From: a virus
DNA length: 40,382 bases
IMG/VR virus record: IMGVR_UViG_3300049484_000143
Coordinates: 1 to 40,382 of that record
Direction: 5' to 3' (one strand)
Numbering within the stretch: the first letter of the stretch is position 1; each line of letters opens with the position of its first letter. The notes below the pieces were generated by a model. It searched no databases. It had not been told where the DNA came from and worked only from the letters and a program-made list of their open reading frames with translations. A program made the translations under genes and the position numbers. Positions 25,272 through 33,213 of the stretch are shown here, piece by piece.

Positions 25272-25459
25272 TATTTTATCTCCTCACTCCATGCAGATGT
25301 TGCGGCTTCGGTGCAACGGGGACAATCGTTGCCATAGTCAAAAACCAGATTGTGTGCTAAGCATATGTTCTTCCAATACTGAATTCTATAAGTTTCAAGT
25401 TGGAGTTGGTCAATTACATCAGTTCTCGGTTTAATTTTTTCAAAATCTTCTGGTTCCAT
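25271..25459 (-). CDS. Small unknown protein with CPRC motif
   Basis: A 62-residue protein with Cys at about residues 33, 46 and 49 (NDCPRCTE), a possible partial zinc site. A strong AAGGAGG box lies upstream, and the stop overlaps the next start. It is part of the dense cluster of small early genes; role unknown. Confidence 0.6.
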   Translation of the reverse strand: MEPEDFEKIKPRTDVIDQLQLETYRIQYWKNICLAHNLVFDYGNDCPRCTEAATSAWSEEIK

Positions 25460-25473
25460 ACTGGAGCCTCCTT

Positions 25474-25755
25474 TTATTTAGTATTCTCCAATCTATGCTC
25501 CACTTCAATTTGTCTCAAAAACCAATTAATCCACTCTGGTTTTCTACACGCTGCAAGAATATCACCAACTGTTCCACCGGTAGGAAACTTTTTCTTAAAC
25601 CATCTTGGGCCTTCTGGTCCACAAGGTCTTCGTTCCAAAATCCATTCAATAGTAATATGCCTTCCGGCTATTCTGATAGGTTTACAAACTATACGTTCTC
25701 TTATAACTTCTCGTATAGGTTCGTAATATACTGGTTCTCTATCTCCAAAACCCAT
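25474..25755 (-). CDS. Unknown basic protein
   Basis: A 93-residue protein from ATG 25755 (MGFGDREPVYYEP), chosen because AAAGGAGG lies 7 bp upstream on the - strand; a longer reading from 25833 would have no such box. Rich in Arg, Ile and Pro with aromatic clusters (EWILERRPCGPEGPRWFKKK), suggesting a compact beta protein with possible nucleic-acid contacts. Not recognised. Confidence 0.6.
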   Translation of the reverse strand: MGFGDREPVYYEPIREVIRERIVCKPIRIAGRHITIEWILERRPCGPEGPRWFKKKFPTGGTVGDILAACRKPEWINWFLRQIEVEHRLENTK

Positions 25756-25777
25756 ACAGGGCCTCCTTTTAATCTGC

Positions 25778-26032
25778 TCACGTTCCATCCAGTCGACAAG
25801 ACACTTTTTGTGGAAACATCTCATGGACTTCATGCTTTACGGTTTTCTTTTCTTCTTCGGGTTTGAAGATACAGTAGTAAATTTGTTTCTTGTGGCCGGT
25901 CTTTAGGGTTATTACCTCTGAGATTTCATGAGGACAGTTTAACGGGGCCATTGAGCATTTTGCTTTGTGAGAAATCCGGCCATAGTGCATGTAGTCTCGA
26001 TTACGGCAGACGATTATTTTTGGGGTGGTCAT
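25778..26032 (-). CDS. Unknown Cys/His-containing small protein
   Basis: An 84-residue protein with Cys9, Cys27, Cys33 and several His (RDYMHYGRISHKAKCSMAPL, NCPHEISEV), compatible with a zinc-stabilised fold. A GGAGAA box precedes the ATG. It overlaps the 3' end of the upstream gene by 32 bases. No family assigned. Confidence 0.55.
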   Translation of the reverse strand: MTTPKIIVCRNRDYMHYGRISHKAKCSMAPLNCPHEISEVITLKTGHKKQIYYCIFKPEEEKKTVKHEVHEMFPQKVSCRLDGT

Positions 26033-26195
26033 TTTTAGTTCTCCATAGTTCTATGATTCGAGCTGTTGCTCCTTCTCTTAATATAACTTCTTCGGGTATA
26101 ATTATAGATTTTCCGGGGTTGTTTTCCAGAAACTCTATAGCCTTAATTAAATTTTCTTTGCTTAGATCGGCAGGTTTGTTTCTTATCACCATCAT
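26001..26195 (-). CDS. Small helical protein with LSKENL motif
   Basis: A 64-residue protein from ATG 26195 (26192 or a GTG at 26210 are alternatives; none has a strong ribosome binding site). It contains DLSKENLIKAIEFLENNPG, an amphipathic helical motif that recurs in two other small proteins of this block (34779-34961 and 37711-37995). The C-terminal half (IIIPEEVILREGATARIIEL) is mixed helix-strand. Confidence 0.5.
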   Translation of the reverse strand: MMVIRNKPADLSKENLIKAIEFLENNPGKSIIIPEEVILREGATARIIELWRTKNDHPKNNRLP

Positions 26196-26233
26196 CCTTG
26201 GTATCCACACTCTATAAGCAGTCGTTTGATTTT

Positions 26234-26389
26234 CTAAAGCAAGTCATCATAAAGACCATGCTTTACGATCTCAATGAATATTTCGGCCATCTCTGTGGCT
26301 TTGCTTTCTAATGTCAGCCGAGCGAGATTAGCTCGATATAATTCATCTTCGGAGTTATCTATGGGCGTCCAGGGGCGTTTGATGTTCAT
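26234..26389 (-). CDS. Small unknown protein, 51 residues
   Basis: ATG at 26389 overlaps the stop codon of the upstream gene (ATGA), indicating coupling. The 51-residue product is acidic and mostly one helix (ELYRANLARLTLESKATEMA). Too short for family assignment, but it explains a gap that otherwise has no gene. Confidence 0.55.
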   Translation of the reverse strand: MNIKRPWTPIDNSEDELYRANLARLTLESKATEMAEIFIEIVKHGLYDDLL

Positions 26390-26784
26390 TTCTTTTGACT
26401 CCTAACTGCCTCAAGTGCGGCAAGACATATAGCATGACCGATGGATTTACGATCTTTTATTTTTCCCTTTTTATAAGGCTTTCTAAATTCAACTCGATAA
26501 TATAATCCTGGTGGATCGTCAGCCTTTAATGTCACTATGTAAACCGTAGCAACAGCAAATAAAAATTCCTTTTCTATCATCCTCTCCACCACCATCATCC
26601 AGTGGTTGGCGTTGGTGAGGGAAAAGGTAGATTCATAATCATCATGAACCTGAATAACCACCCACTCTTCGTCAACATCATCCCAAAACAATTGACAAGT
26701 TTCATCAAACTGATCTTTGGTAGCTCCAAAGACCTCAACGGCCACTGCTTCAATCAGTTGCTCGTCGGTTAGGTTGTCGTTCAT
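26386..26784 (-). CDS. Phage ABA-sandwich-like domain protein
   Basis: A 132-residue protein. Residues 1-15 (LTDEQLIEAVAVEVFG), then ESTFSLTNANHWMMVVERM (residues about 49-68) and the C-terminal SIGHAICLAALEAV (residues about 114-127), match the pattern of the small phage ABA-sandwich family, where a D/N-x-x-x-A-W..V.ekm segment precedes strands and a final a-I-c-A-L/A-A helix. Function of that family is unknown. It is coupled to both neighbours by 4-base overlaps. Confidence 0.65.
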   Translation of the reverse strand: MNDNLTDEQLIEAVAVEVFGATKDQFDETCQLFWDDVDEEWVVIQVHDDYESTFSLTNANHWMMVVERMIEKEFLFAVATVYIVTLKADDPPGLYYRVEFRKPYKKGKIKDRKSIGHAICLAALEAVRSQKK

Positions 26785-26945
26785 AAATCCTCCAACCCAT
26801 CGTTAGAATTAAACTTCACCTTGCATCCAGGGCAGGTAATCATGAAGCCACGAGAAGCTTCTCGGTAGCAATATAGCCCCATCACCAAGAGTCCGATGAC
26901 CAGACCAGTTGCAAAGCCCCATACCCAAAGTAAAATGAATATCAT
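26781..26945 (-). CDS. Small membrane protein with cytoplasmic CPGC site
   Basis: A 54-residue protein from ATG 26945. Residues 2-25 form a membrane helix (FILLWVWGFATGLVIGLLVM), followed by Cys26 and Cys38/Cys41 (TCPGC), a possible metal-binding pair. It overlaps the next gene by ATGA. Role unknown. Confidence 0.6.
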   Translation of the reverse strand: MIFILLWVWGFATGLVIGLLVMGLYCYREASRGFMITCPGCKVKFNSNDGLEDL

Positions 26946-27197
26946 TTAATGGTTCTCCTTTTGGGTTTCTCTCACAGCTATGGCCATCGCTAAGCGAGTA
27001 AAGGCGTTATGCAAATCTTCTTCTGTTAATTCCAATCCCACACAGCGGCACGTTTCAATATGATCTCCAGCATGGGCGACGTGTTCTTCGGCTGGTATTT
27101 TTCTCCACCTCGCCTGAGGGTGTTTGTGGGCGTTGGCTTCGAGGACCTGGCCGATTATTGCAATCGCTTCGTATGGGAAATTCTCACGATATGGCAT
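26946..27197 (-). CDS. Putative phage dATP/dGTP diphosphohydrolase-like protein (DUF5664-like)
   Basis: An 83-residue protein from ATG 27197 (MPYRENFPYEAIAIIGQVLE), preceded by AAGGAGAG. An N-terminal helix ending in EANAHKHPQARWRKIP, then EEHVAHAGDHIETCRCVG and HNAFTRLAMAIAV, follow the plan of the DUF5664/dATP-dGTP diphosphohydrolase family of phages: a first helix, a Trp, and a pair of helices with His residues. It is shorter than usual, so the enzyme assignment is tentative. Such an enzyme would adjust nucleotide pools. Confidence 0.45.
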   Translation of the reverse strand: MPYRENFPYEAIAIIGQVLEANAHKHPQARWRKIPAEEHVAHAGDHIETCRCVGLELTEEDLHNAFTRLAMAIAVRETQKENH

Positions 27198-28461
27198 CTT
27201 TACTCTCCTTTTTCTTTTTCTTCTTATATGGACTTGAATCTTCTTCAAACGTCTCGATTAAATCAGGGAATAAAACCACCTCTTGTTTATCATATTTACA
27301 AAATCCTTCCATTACCAACTGTTCAAGGCTCTCCTCAAGTTCCACCTTTCTCATAAACTTAGAAACCCGAGTCATTATATCTCGGAGTTTTAGTTTCAAA
27401 TCCCCTCGAAGTTTAGAGAGTCCGATTAAGTTTTTCTTTAGCTTTTGAATGTTTGTAAAATAAACAGTTGTTTGACCAATGCCACGGGTGGCGTGCTCAC
27501 AGTCTCGAATCAAGTCGAAAGCGAGATCAAAATCAGCTATATCAATCTCGAGTTCGTTCCGTTGGGCGACAGCTAAGAGCATAGCCACTCTTTGGATAAA
27601 CTGTGCCCGACGGGAGATAAAGCCTTCGACCTCAATATTATCTGTCCCTTGGGTGTATTCGGTTTCTTGGTTTATATACCATTTGGACCATTTTACTTTA
27701 GCCTCTGGTCGCCATTTAATCTCTCCGTAGAGGGAACTGATTATTTGGAGGTCATGGATTAAGTCCTCTCTAAGCATTTGATCGTCAACAGACAATGTCA
27801 TTCCCTCTTTCCAAAATCGTCTTTTGGTATTATTAACCACAAGCATTCGGCCGAGAAACCCCGATCTCAAGGCGGCAGATGACAGCTCCTCGTCAATCCA
27901 TTGAGGAAAACAACAGGCCCAGAAGGTGACATTCGGGTTTTCAACATAGATAAATCCACTCCCTTTGGTTCGGTATTCGTAATTTCCTTGTTTGTTAAAC
28001 AGCTCGGTGAGGACAAGAGTGAGCTCTTGAATCCCAGCCGTTCGGGTTAATAGGGTGCCGAGCTCTGAGGCATATACCAAACATGGTGTTTTATACGAGA
28101 TCTTTCCATTACACTCTACAGAGACTTTACTTTCGCTCATGAATTGGACAAGCCCCTGAGGGGTGATAAAGTCTTTGTAGATTGGGACTCGAAGTTGGGC
28201 GTCTCTAAGCAATTGAATCGCAATGCCCGAAGAGGTTGATTTCCCCACCCCACTTGGTCCGACAAATAAAACATAAAGGTTTGGATATGATTTATAATAC
28301 CCCCAATCCATCCATATATTTCTATTTACCGCAGCGGCGAGGGTAGTTAATGCACTCCATACATGGAAAGATGTTGATGCCTCAGAGTGGCGGGTGTATT
28401 TTATATAACTCGTTAGCCAATTATCAAGGCGTCGAATGGTTATTATTTGATCGTTGTCCAT
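27184..28461 (-). CDS. DUF3987-type ATPase (primase/helicase-like)
   Basis: A 425-residue protein from ATG 28461 (MDNDQIITIRR). A longer start at 28494 would overlap the upstream gene by 71 bp. It has a Walker A motif GPSGVGKST at residues about 68-76, an acidic strand LVYASELG (Walker B-like), and the stretch FPQWIDEELSSAALRSGFLG, characteristic of DUF3987 proteins. These RecA-fold ATPases are common in phage replication blocks and are thought to act as helicase or primase-helicase components. The Lys-rich tail (YKKKKKKESK) is unusual. It lies downstream of the polymerase genes. Confidence 0.8.
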   Translation of the reverse strand: MDNDQIITIRRLDNWLTSYIKYTRHSEASTSFHVWSALTTLAAAVNRNIWMDWGYYKSYPNLYVLFVGPSGVGKSTSSGIAIQLLRDAQLRVPIYKDFITPQGLVQFMSESKVSVECNGKISYKTPCLVYASELGTLLTRTAGIQELTLVLTELFNKQGNYEYRTKGSGFIYVENPNVTFWACCFPQWIDEELSSAALRSGFLGRMLVVNNTKRRFWKEGMTLSVDDQMLREDLIHDLQIISSLYGEIKWRPEAKVKWSKWYINQETEYTQGTDNIEVEGFISRRAQFIQRVAMLLAVAQRNELEIDIADFDLAFDLIRDCEHATRGIGQTTVYFTNIQKLKKNLIGLSKLRGDLKLKLRDIMTRVSKFMRKVELEESLEQLVMEGFCKYDKQEVVLFPDLIETFEEDSSPYKKKKKKESKDAIS

Positions 28462-28753
28462 ATGGAGTTCCAATAATGAGTAAGTTGTGGTCAAGAGAGA
28501 CTCGGAGATTAAATTTGATCTTACATAATGGACAAGTTATAACCTTTGAAAATATCCATTTGTTGGAAATGGGGGTGAAGAATCGGGAACAATGTGGACA
28601 TTGGAATATGTTGTCAATAAGTTTTCCTCCGTTGCAGAGATAGCATGGGACTTCGGATCTATTCCGCTTTACTGCGTCATTGAAGCACCGAGAGTAGGAA
28701 GAACACTCTCGGTCTTCAATTAGACGTAGGAACTGGGTGTTTAGTCCACCCAT
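28424..28753 (-). CDS. Multi-zinc-ribbon protein
   Basis: A 109-residue protein with three CxxC pairs: Cys37/Cys40, Cys52/Cys55 and Cys74/Cys77, suggesting one or two zinc ribbons, with basic residues between. It starts inside the polymerase C-half gene (13-base overlap) and ends inside the DUF3987 gene (38-base overlap). Such proteins often bind nucleic acid or replication proteins. The ribosome binding site is weak, so translation may depend on the upstream gene. Confidence 0.6.
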   Translation of the reverse strand: MGGLNTQFLRLIEDRECSSYSRCFNDAVKRNRSEVPCYLCNGGKLIDNIFQCPHCSRFFTPISNKWIFSKVITCPLCKIKFNLRVSLDHNLLIIGTPYGQRSNNNHSTP

Positions 28754-29499
28754 GGCTTGAGCTCGCCCCAGTGAGTTCCAACCTTCGCATCACTTGGGAT
28801 AACCAAAACATCACTCTGACCAAAAAACGGGTAGATCTCCAAGGGTTGATGGAGTGCCTTTTTACAAATATCATACGCGGTTTGAACGTGCTTCTCTGGA
28901 ACCTCTACCAAGATAGAGTCATGAACCTGGGCGAGGATAAACGAATCCAGCTCTAAGAGCTGTGGCTCAGCGATGACAATAGCGTCGTTGGTTATCTCAG
29001 CGACGGTGCATTGAGGGAGGAAAGCATAGGCTCGACGGAAAGTGTTGTCATCTAACTTAGAGAAGAAATAACGAGACATACCCTTGGCTGTCTTTAGTGT
29101 TCGGGTCTTTCGAAGAGCCTGTTGGACGCCAGATTGGTATATCTTAATTCCTGGAAACGCTAAATGGATAGAGGCCATGATGATCTTAACCTCTGATTCC
29201 TTCTTATAAACTCCAGAGGATTTTAAAGTAATGTTCATGGTTCGGGCAGAGACGTCATAATTGGTGGCATGTACGCATACTTTAGCAAGCTGACGAAGTA
29301 ACTTCGCTTCTTTGTCGTTGTTGGTTATCCGATCAAGGAGATTGTCATATTTATGGTTAAACATCTCTGCGGCCCGTTGGGTGTGGCAGTCGATTCCTGC
29401 TTGGAAGCCAGCTTTGAGGCCGGAGTCGCCACAGTAATACGCCACGGCACGAGCTTCGGCTTGGGAGAGATCGAACTCAAGAAGGGTTTTTCGTTTCAT
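28741..29499 (-). CDS. DNA polymerase A family, C-terminal half (palm/fingers)
   Basis: A 252-residue protein from ATG 29499, preceded by GGAG at a 6-base spacing. Upstream in-frame ATGs at 29511 and 29505 are less favoured. It holds the catalytic core of PolA: motif A LLEFDLSQAEAR (catalytic Asp10), motif B RQLAKVCVHATNYD (Arg69, Lys73, Tyr81; the usual Phe is His77 and the usual Gly after Tyr is Asp82), and motif C QVHDSILVEV (Asp194; HDS in place of HDE). The exonuclease and thumb are in the separate gene at 29830-31542. The halves are in the same frame but parted by a DUF1937 gene. Presumably they assemble as two chains. Confidence 0.85.
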   Translation of the reverse strand: MKRKTLLEFDLSQAEARAVAYYCGDSGLKAGFQAGIDCHTQRAAEMFNHKYDNLLDRITNNDKEAKLLRQLAKVCVHATNYDVSARTMNITLKSSGVYKKESEVKIIMASIHLAFPGIKIYQSGVQQALRKTRTLKTAKGMSRYFFSKLDDNTFRRAYAFLPQCTVAEITNDAIVIAEPQLLELDSFILAQVHDSILVEVPEKHVQTAYDICKKALHQPLEIYPFFGQSDVLVIPSDAKVGTHWGELKPWVD

Positions 29500-29830
29500 A
29501 GACATCTCCATTGAGATAAGTAATAGGAATTTTATTCTTTACTGCTAGTTCTATTTCGGCCTTTACCCCAACAGACTCCTGCCAACCAGAAAGTTTCAAC
29601 ACGTATAACTTACTACAAGCAGTTACAAATATCTCACCTGAGTGTTGCCAATAGGACCAATCTGTTGGAAGGTCGTGTTCAATAGCAATAGGATGACAGT
29701 GTGAAATTGGTGAATATACAGTTATTCCTTGTCTCATTAACTGAGCAACACAGGCGTTTATCTGCTCGAAGCGTTTCTGTCGAACGGTTAAATCCGGATG
29801 ACTATATGGTGCTGCTAAATAGATATACAT
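29477..29830 (-). CDS. DUF1937 protein (nucleoside 2-deoxyribosyltransferase-like)
   Basis: A 117-residue protein with the full DUF1937 pattern: YLAAPYSHPDLTVRQKRFE (residues 4-22), YSPISHCHPIAI (residues 39-50), LPTDWSYW (residues 54-61) and LSGWQESVGVKAEIELA (residues about 79-95). The fold resembles nucleoside 2-deoxyribosyltransferases, so a role in nucleotide metabolism or base exchange is plausible, not shown. Its ATG overlaps the stop of the UDG-exonuclease gene (TAATG), and its 3' end overlaps the polymerase C-half gene by 23 bases, so it occupies the exact break in the polymerase. Confidence 0.8.
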   Translation of the reverse strand: MYIYLAAPYSHPDLTVRQKRFEQINACVAQLMRQGITVYSPISHCHPIAIEHDLPTDWSYWQHSGEIFVTACSKLYVLKLSGWQESVGVKAEIELAVKNKIPITYLNGDVYETKNPS

Positions 29831-31542
29831 TATTCATAATCTCCCGTGAACAAAGGTCGTGCTTTCCTTGTCACATTTTGAATGTTAGAGCCACTTCCAA
29901 AATGACTCTTTGTCGAACTCAATCTTGTCGTCTCTGTGACATGAAGGTTGATACTCGTCCTGAATTTATTATCTCCATCAGTTGGGCGAGAGATGGCCGA
30001 TAGTAACGAATAATCTGATCTAAGATCAAGAATTGTTCGGGCGACAACCGACTCGTTTGCAATAAGCGCAAGAGTTTCTTCGCTTGAGTCTTTGATGTTG
30101 TAGCCCAAACTACGGAGAAGGTTGACGACTTGTTGAGGGGACTTGACATTGAACGTTTCATCAACATTATACTCCAAACTTAGTCCTTCGAATTTGTCAA
30201 TATAGGTCTTGGTTAGTTGGCCAAGAGGGTAGCCACATTCTTTTAAGGCTTCATTGAAGATGTCATGCTTTGGTTTTATATCTTCATAATATACTCTTTG
30301 AATTATCTCATTCCTCCTCGACTCATCAATAGAAATTCCCTTTCGATGCTGACGAATGGCCCATTTAGCAAGAGGTAATCTCTTGGTGAGGTAGTAATCC
30401 CACATATTGGCTTCGATGGCTTCAGCTTTGAGGGCCATTGCAATTTCATGGGTGCTCATAACATCTTGACAATTATATGAATATGTCTGGGCTACGTTTG
30501 TTTTGGCTTCGTTCCCTCTACCAAGGTATTTGAAATAGGACATATCTGTGTACATGGATGCGAGAAAGCCGAGGTCGTGTTTAAGCTCTGGATAGAGTAG
30601 CGAGTGTAGTATGGCTGTGTCAATGTAGAGGTTGTCTGTGAACCACAACCCGATGTCTCTATCGAGATACGAGCAATCAAACCCAACCGTCTGTCCATTA
30701 ACGAAATGGCTGTTGAGAACACTATCTAACCCCTTCCAAATCTCCGCCTCTTGGTTTAAAGGATAATAAGATTGGCCTGATGTATTTGCGACAAATGGGA
30801 TACACATTGCATAGTCGTCTCGATGGGTTAATCCAATACATTTTACATACTCTCGACGAAGGGTTTCGATGTCGATTGTTATTGAGGTCTCTGCGGGCAT
30901 GGATTTCAATTCTTCGAGATACTCCATGACTTCAATATAGGTCGGGAAGATTTTCTCGGTTCGAATCTTGGGGGTCCAACCCTCGTCAGATACTTTCTTT
31001 GCTTTCATAAGATCGAATACGGAAATATGAAACCAAGGTTGTCTGGCATCTTTCATCTTGGAAGAGGTCATATTATAACATCTTCTGGCGTATGAAGGAT
31101 GAACAATTGGTATAACAAAGCACGTATGATCTCCAATCGTGCTCTGAACAACACTACCCCGCCAGGAGGTAGAGCCTTTATGTCCAATAAGAGCGTAAAG
31201 AGGTTGATCTCCTGCTGCAATAATAACTTTAGGTTTGACAATATTGATTCGTGAATAGAGGTCATCCCACCATTGACGTAGTTCTTCGGTTGGTTCTCTC
31301 TGGCCTTTGTCATTATAGAACCCTCTAAAGTCATTCTTATCTGGTTGGTATTGGACAACATTGTCAATCCGCATGGTGTTCCAAGATAACCCCGCTCGCT
31401 CGCACATTTCTTGAAGGAATTGACCAGACCATCCGATGAAGGGCTTGCCTTTGATTCGCTCATCGGCTCCGAGGGCCTCACCTATAATCATGAGCTTGGC
31501 GTCCATGGGGCCGATTCCCTCAACTTGTCGATTTAATTTCAT
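29830..31542 (-). CDS. Uracil-DNA-glycosylase-like + 3'-5' exonuclease + PolA N-terminal half
   Basis: A 570-residue fusion. Residues about 10-190 match the family 4/5 UDG superfamily: GEALGADERIKGKPFIGWSG (residues 21-40) and HPSYARR (residues 148-154). Residues about 220-380 are a DnaQ-like proofreading exonuclease: Exo I DIE (Asp224, Glu226), Exo II NGQTVGFD (Asp289) and Exo III YNCQD (Tyr356, Asp360). Residues about 390-570 are the PolA thumb and palm entry, ending TRLSSTKSHFGSGSNIQNV then ARPLFTGDYE. The chain stops just before motif A, which is in the downstream gene. A GGGGGAT box precedes the ATG. The upstream ParB-methyltransferase stop is 1 bp away. Confidence 0.82.
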   Translation of the reverse strand: MKLNRQVEGIGPMDAKLMIIGEALGADERIKGKPFIGWSGQFLQEMCERAGLSWNTMRIDNVVQYQPDKNDFRGFYNDKGQREPTEELRQWWDDLYSRINIVKPKVIIAAGDQPLYALIGHKGSTSWRGSVVQSTIGDHTCFVIPIVHPSYARRCYNMTSSKMKDARQPWFHISVFDLMKAKKVSDEGWTPKIRTEKIFPTYIEVMEYLEELKSMPAETSITIDIETLRREYVKCIGLTHRDDYAMCIPFVANTSGQSYYPLNQEAEIWKGLDSVLNSHFVNGQTVGFDCSYLDRDIGLWFTDNLYIDTAILHSLLYPELKHDLGFLASMYTDMSYFKYLGRGNEAKTNVAQTYSYNCQDVMSTHEIAMALKAEAIEANMWDYYLTKRLPLAKWAIRQHRKGISIDESRRNEIIQRVYYEDIKPKHDIFNEALKECGYPLGQLTKTYIDKFEGLSLEYNVDETFNVKSPQQVVNLLRSLGYNIKDSSEETLALIANESVVARTILDLRSDYSLLSAISRPTDGDNKFRTSINLHVTETTRLSSTKSHFGSGSNIQNVTRKARPLFTGDYE

Positions 31543-31543
31543 C

Positions 31544-32863
31544 TCATATCCCCCTTAACCTCAATGTCGCCAACCGGATTAAATCTTCGTTCTTCTCAAT
31601 ACAAAGACACTTTCGGTTTAATATCTTACACGCATCAGCGACATTGCACGAGCCTCCAAAGGGATCAAGCACCATATCTCCAGGCTCGGTGTGAAGATTA
31701 ATTATCTCGGCATGAAGCCCTGGAGGTTTCTCACTCGAATGGATTCGGTTCTGATAGGCCACTTGGAACTCAATCACATTCCTTGAAGCATGGTTTAATA
31801 ATGGTCTCTCTCCTTTCCAACCATAGAATATGGCTTCGTAGTTTAGGGAGTGACGAGTCTCTCGAGAGTCATGGGATAGAACGTGTTTCTTGTACCAAAT
31901 TAATGGAATTATCTCAATTTTAAACCCGGCGGTTTCTAAGATTGTCTGAGCCTCAACTTGTTTCTTCGGAAGTGCAGAGTAGAACATATAAACCGCTGAG
32001 TTATCTTTCAGCTTATTATAACACATGGACATAATTTCAATAATCTTCATTACATCAAAGCCATCATCGTAGACGTCATAGGCTTCTGTTCGGTTGTCTG
32101 CGATTCGTTCCTCGAAGTGGATTCCCCATGGAGGGTCGGTGATGATGAGGTCAATTGATTCATCCTCAATTGTATCAAGATACTCTGAGGAATCTCCACA
32201 AACGATTCTCACATCCCCCTCGTCATAATCTTCAAGATCTAATATATCTGCGATCTGTTTGGCTTTGACTCGTTTGAGACGAGTTAACGCTTTGGATTTC
32301 TGTTTAGTTTCTTTAAGAGTTGGGTCGAGGATCATACCCTCGGAGAGTTGAAGGTAATGAACCACCTCGGAGGGAAAGAGACCAAGCTCGGTGGCTGTAT
32401 CCCGAATGCTCCAGCCGTCTTTCCCAGGACCGGATTTTGCGATGCCAAACTTCATCGTTTGGACGGTGTGATAGGCTTTGACAAGTTCGGCGGCCTCTTG
32501 CCAGAGGAAGTCTTTCCTCCCCATGTTTTCAATGAACTCAATGAGGAGTCGTTCGGATTCAGAGAGATTGGTTCGGATATGAGCCGGAACTTCGGAGTAA
32601 GCGGCTTGTTGGTCGGAAGTTGGCTCAATATCATCCCAAGCTTCTTTGGCTCCTGTGGATAGTAGAGTATATGCCGATACTCTTCGGCCACCTGCAAGGA
32701 GATGGTATTCACTATCTATTTCCTCTACTACAATGAAGTTAAACTTAATCCCCTCGGTTGATCGGATTTTCCGACAGAGGTCGGGGATATCGCCATAGTC
32801 CTTTCGGAACCGAGAGGGAATGGTTATTTGATCAAGGGGTATTAGTTTGGTTGTTTGGGTCAT
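31544..32863 (-). CDS. ParB-like N-terminus fused to DNA adenine/cytosine-N4 methyltransferase
   Basis: A 439-residue protein. Residues about 5-120 are a ParB/sulfiredoxin-like domain (ITIPSRFRKDYGDIPDL, HLLAGGRRVSAY at residues 54-65), and residues 140-200 form a helix-turn-helix-like middle. Residues about 215-439 are an amino-methyltransferase: DPPW motif (Asp243-Trp246), HSSEKPPGLHAEII near 374-388, and the S-adenosylmethionine motif DPFGGSC (residues 400-406). The order (catalytic motif before the SAM motif) is that of the beta class. ParB-methyltransferase fusions occur in many phages and probably protect phage DNA or mark it. Substrate site unknown. Confidence 0.85.
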   Translation of the reverse strand: MTQTTKLIPLDQITIPSRFRKDYGDIPDLCRKIRSTEGIKFNFIVVEEIDSEYHLLAGGRRVSAYTLLSTGAKEAWDDIEPTSDQQAAYSEVPAHIRTNLSESERLLIEFIENMGRKDFLWQEAAELVKAYHTVQTMKFGIAKSGPGKDGWSIRDTATELGLFPSEVVHYLQLSEGMILDPTLKETKQKSKALTRLKRVKAKQIADILDLEDYDEGDVRIVCGDSSEYLDTIEDESIDLIITDPPWGIHFEERIADNRTEAYDVYDDGFDVMKIIEIMSMCYNKLKDNSAVYMFYSALPKKQVEAQTILETAGFKIEIIPLIWYKKHVLSHDSRETRHSLNYEAIFYGWKGERPLLNHASRNVIEFQVAYQNRIHSSEKPPGLHAEIINLHTEPGDMVLDPFGGSCNVADACKILNRKCLCIEKNEDLIRLATLRLRGI

Positions 32864-33026
32864 TTGGTTTAGTTCTCCTTATTTCATCCAACTGTCTTAG
32901 AAGTGTTTCATTAACTTTATGTTCTTGCTTTATTCGAAATGTTAACCACCAATTTCGTGGTGATATTATAGCTCCAAGTAGGAATCCAACCATTCCACTT
33001 AGGAGGCAATAAAGTGTAGTTTTCAT
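32832..33026 (-). CDS. Small membrane protein
   Basis: A 64-residue protein with one membrane helix (LYCLLSGMVGFLLGAII, residues 5-21) and a charged, helical tail. A strong GGAGGTGGTAGA box precedes the ATG. It overlaps the start of the ParB-methyltransferase gene by 32 bases. Function unknown. Confidence 0.6.
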   Translation of the reverse strand: MKTTLYCLLSGMVGFLLGAIISPRNWWLTFRIKQEHKVNETLLRQLDEIRRTKPNDPNNQTNTP

Positions 33027-33027
33027 T

Positions 33028-33213
33028 CTACCACCTCCAGAGCATTGTTAATATTGCCAACCCTGCAAAGAAGTAAACAGCCGCCCGGGTCTTGGCAAAA
33101 TTGGTATAATGCCTCATTTGCAGGCAGTATGCTGCGTCGATCCATAGCATACAGATTGCGAATAGACAACCTGCGGTTGAGAATGCTGTGATTAGGAAGT
33201 CTAAGATTGCCAT
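33028..33213 (-). CDS. Small two-span membrane protein
   Basis: A 61-residue protein from ATG 33213 (MAILDFLITAF), preceded by AAGGAG; the longer reading to 33252 lacks such a box. Two hydrophobic spans (about residues 3-24 and 42-59) around a polar middle (QMRHYTNFAKTRA). It could be a small early membrane protein; not recognised. Confidence 0.6.
   Translation of the reverse strand: MAILDFLITAFSTAGCLFAICMLWIDAAYCLQMRHYTNFAKTRAAVYFFAGLAILTMLWRW

Noticed and set aside
25400-25866. + strand ORFs (108 and 123 codons) in the small-gene region after the terminators
   Set aside because: They lie opposite - strand genes with proper ribosome binding sites and beyond the + strand terminator.
29500-29832. 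Intein or group I intron splitting the polymerase
   Set aside because: No intein blocks or intron core can be seen, the interval is too short for both a ribozyme and an ORF, and the gap is filled by a DUF1937 gene with its own coupled start.
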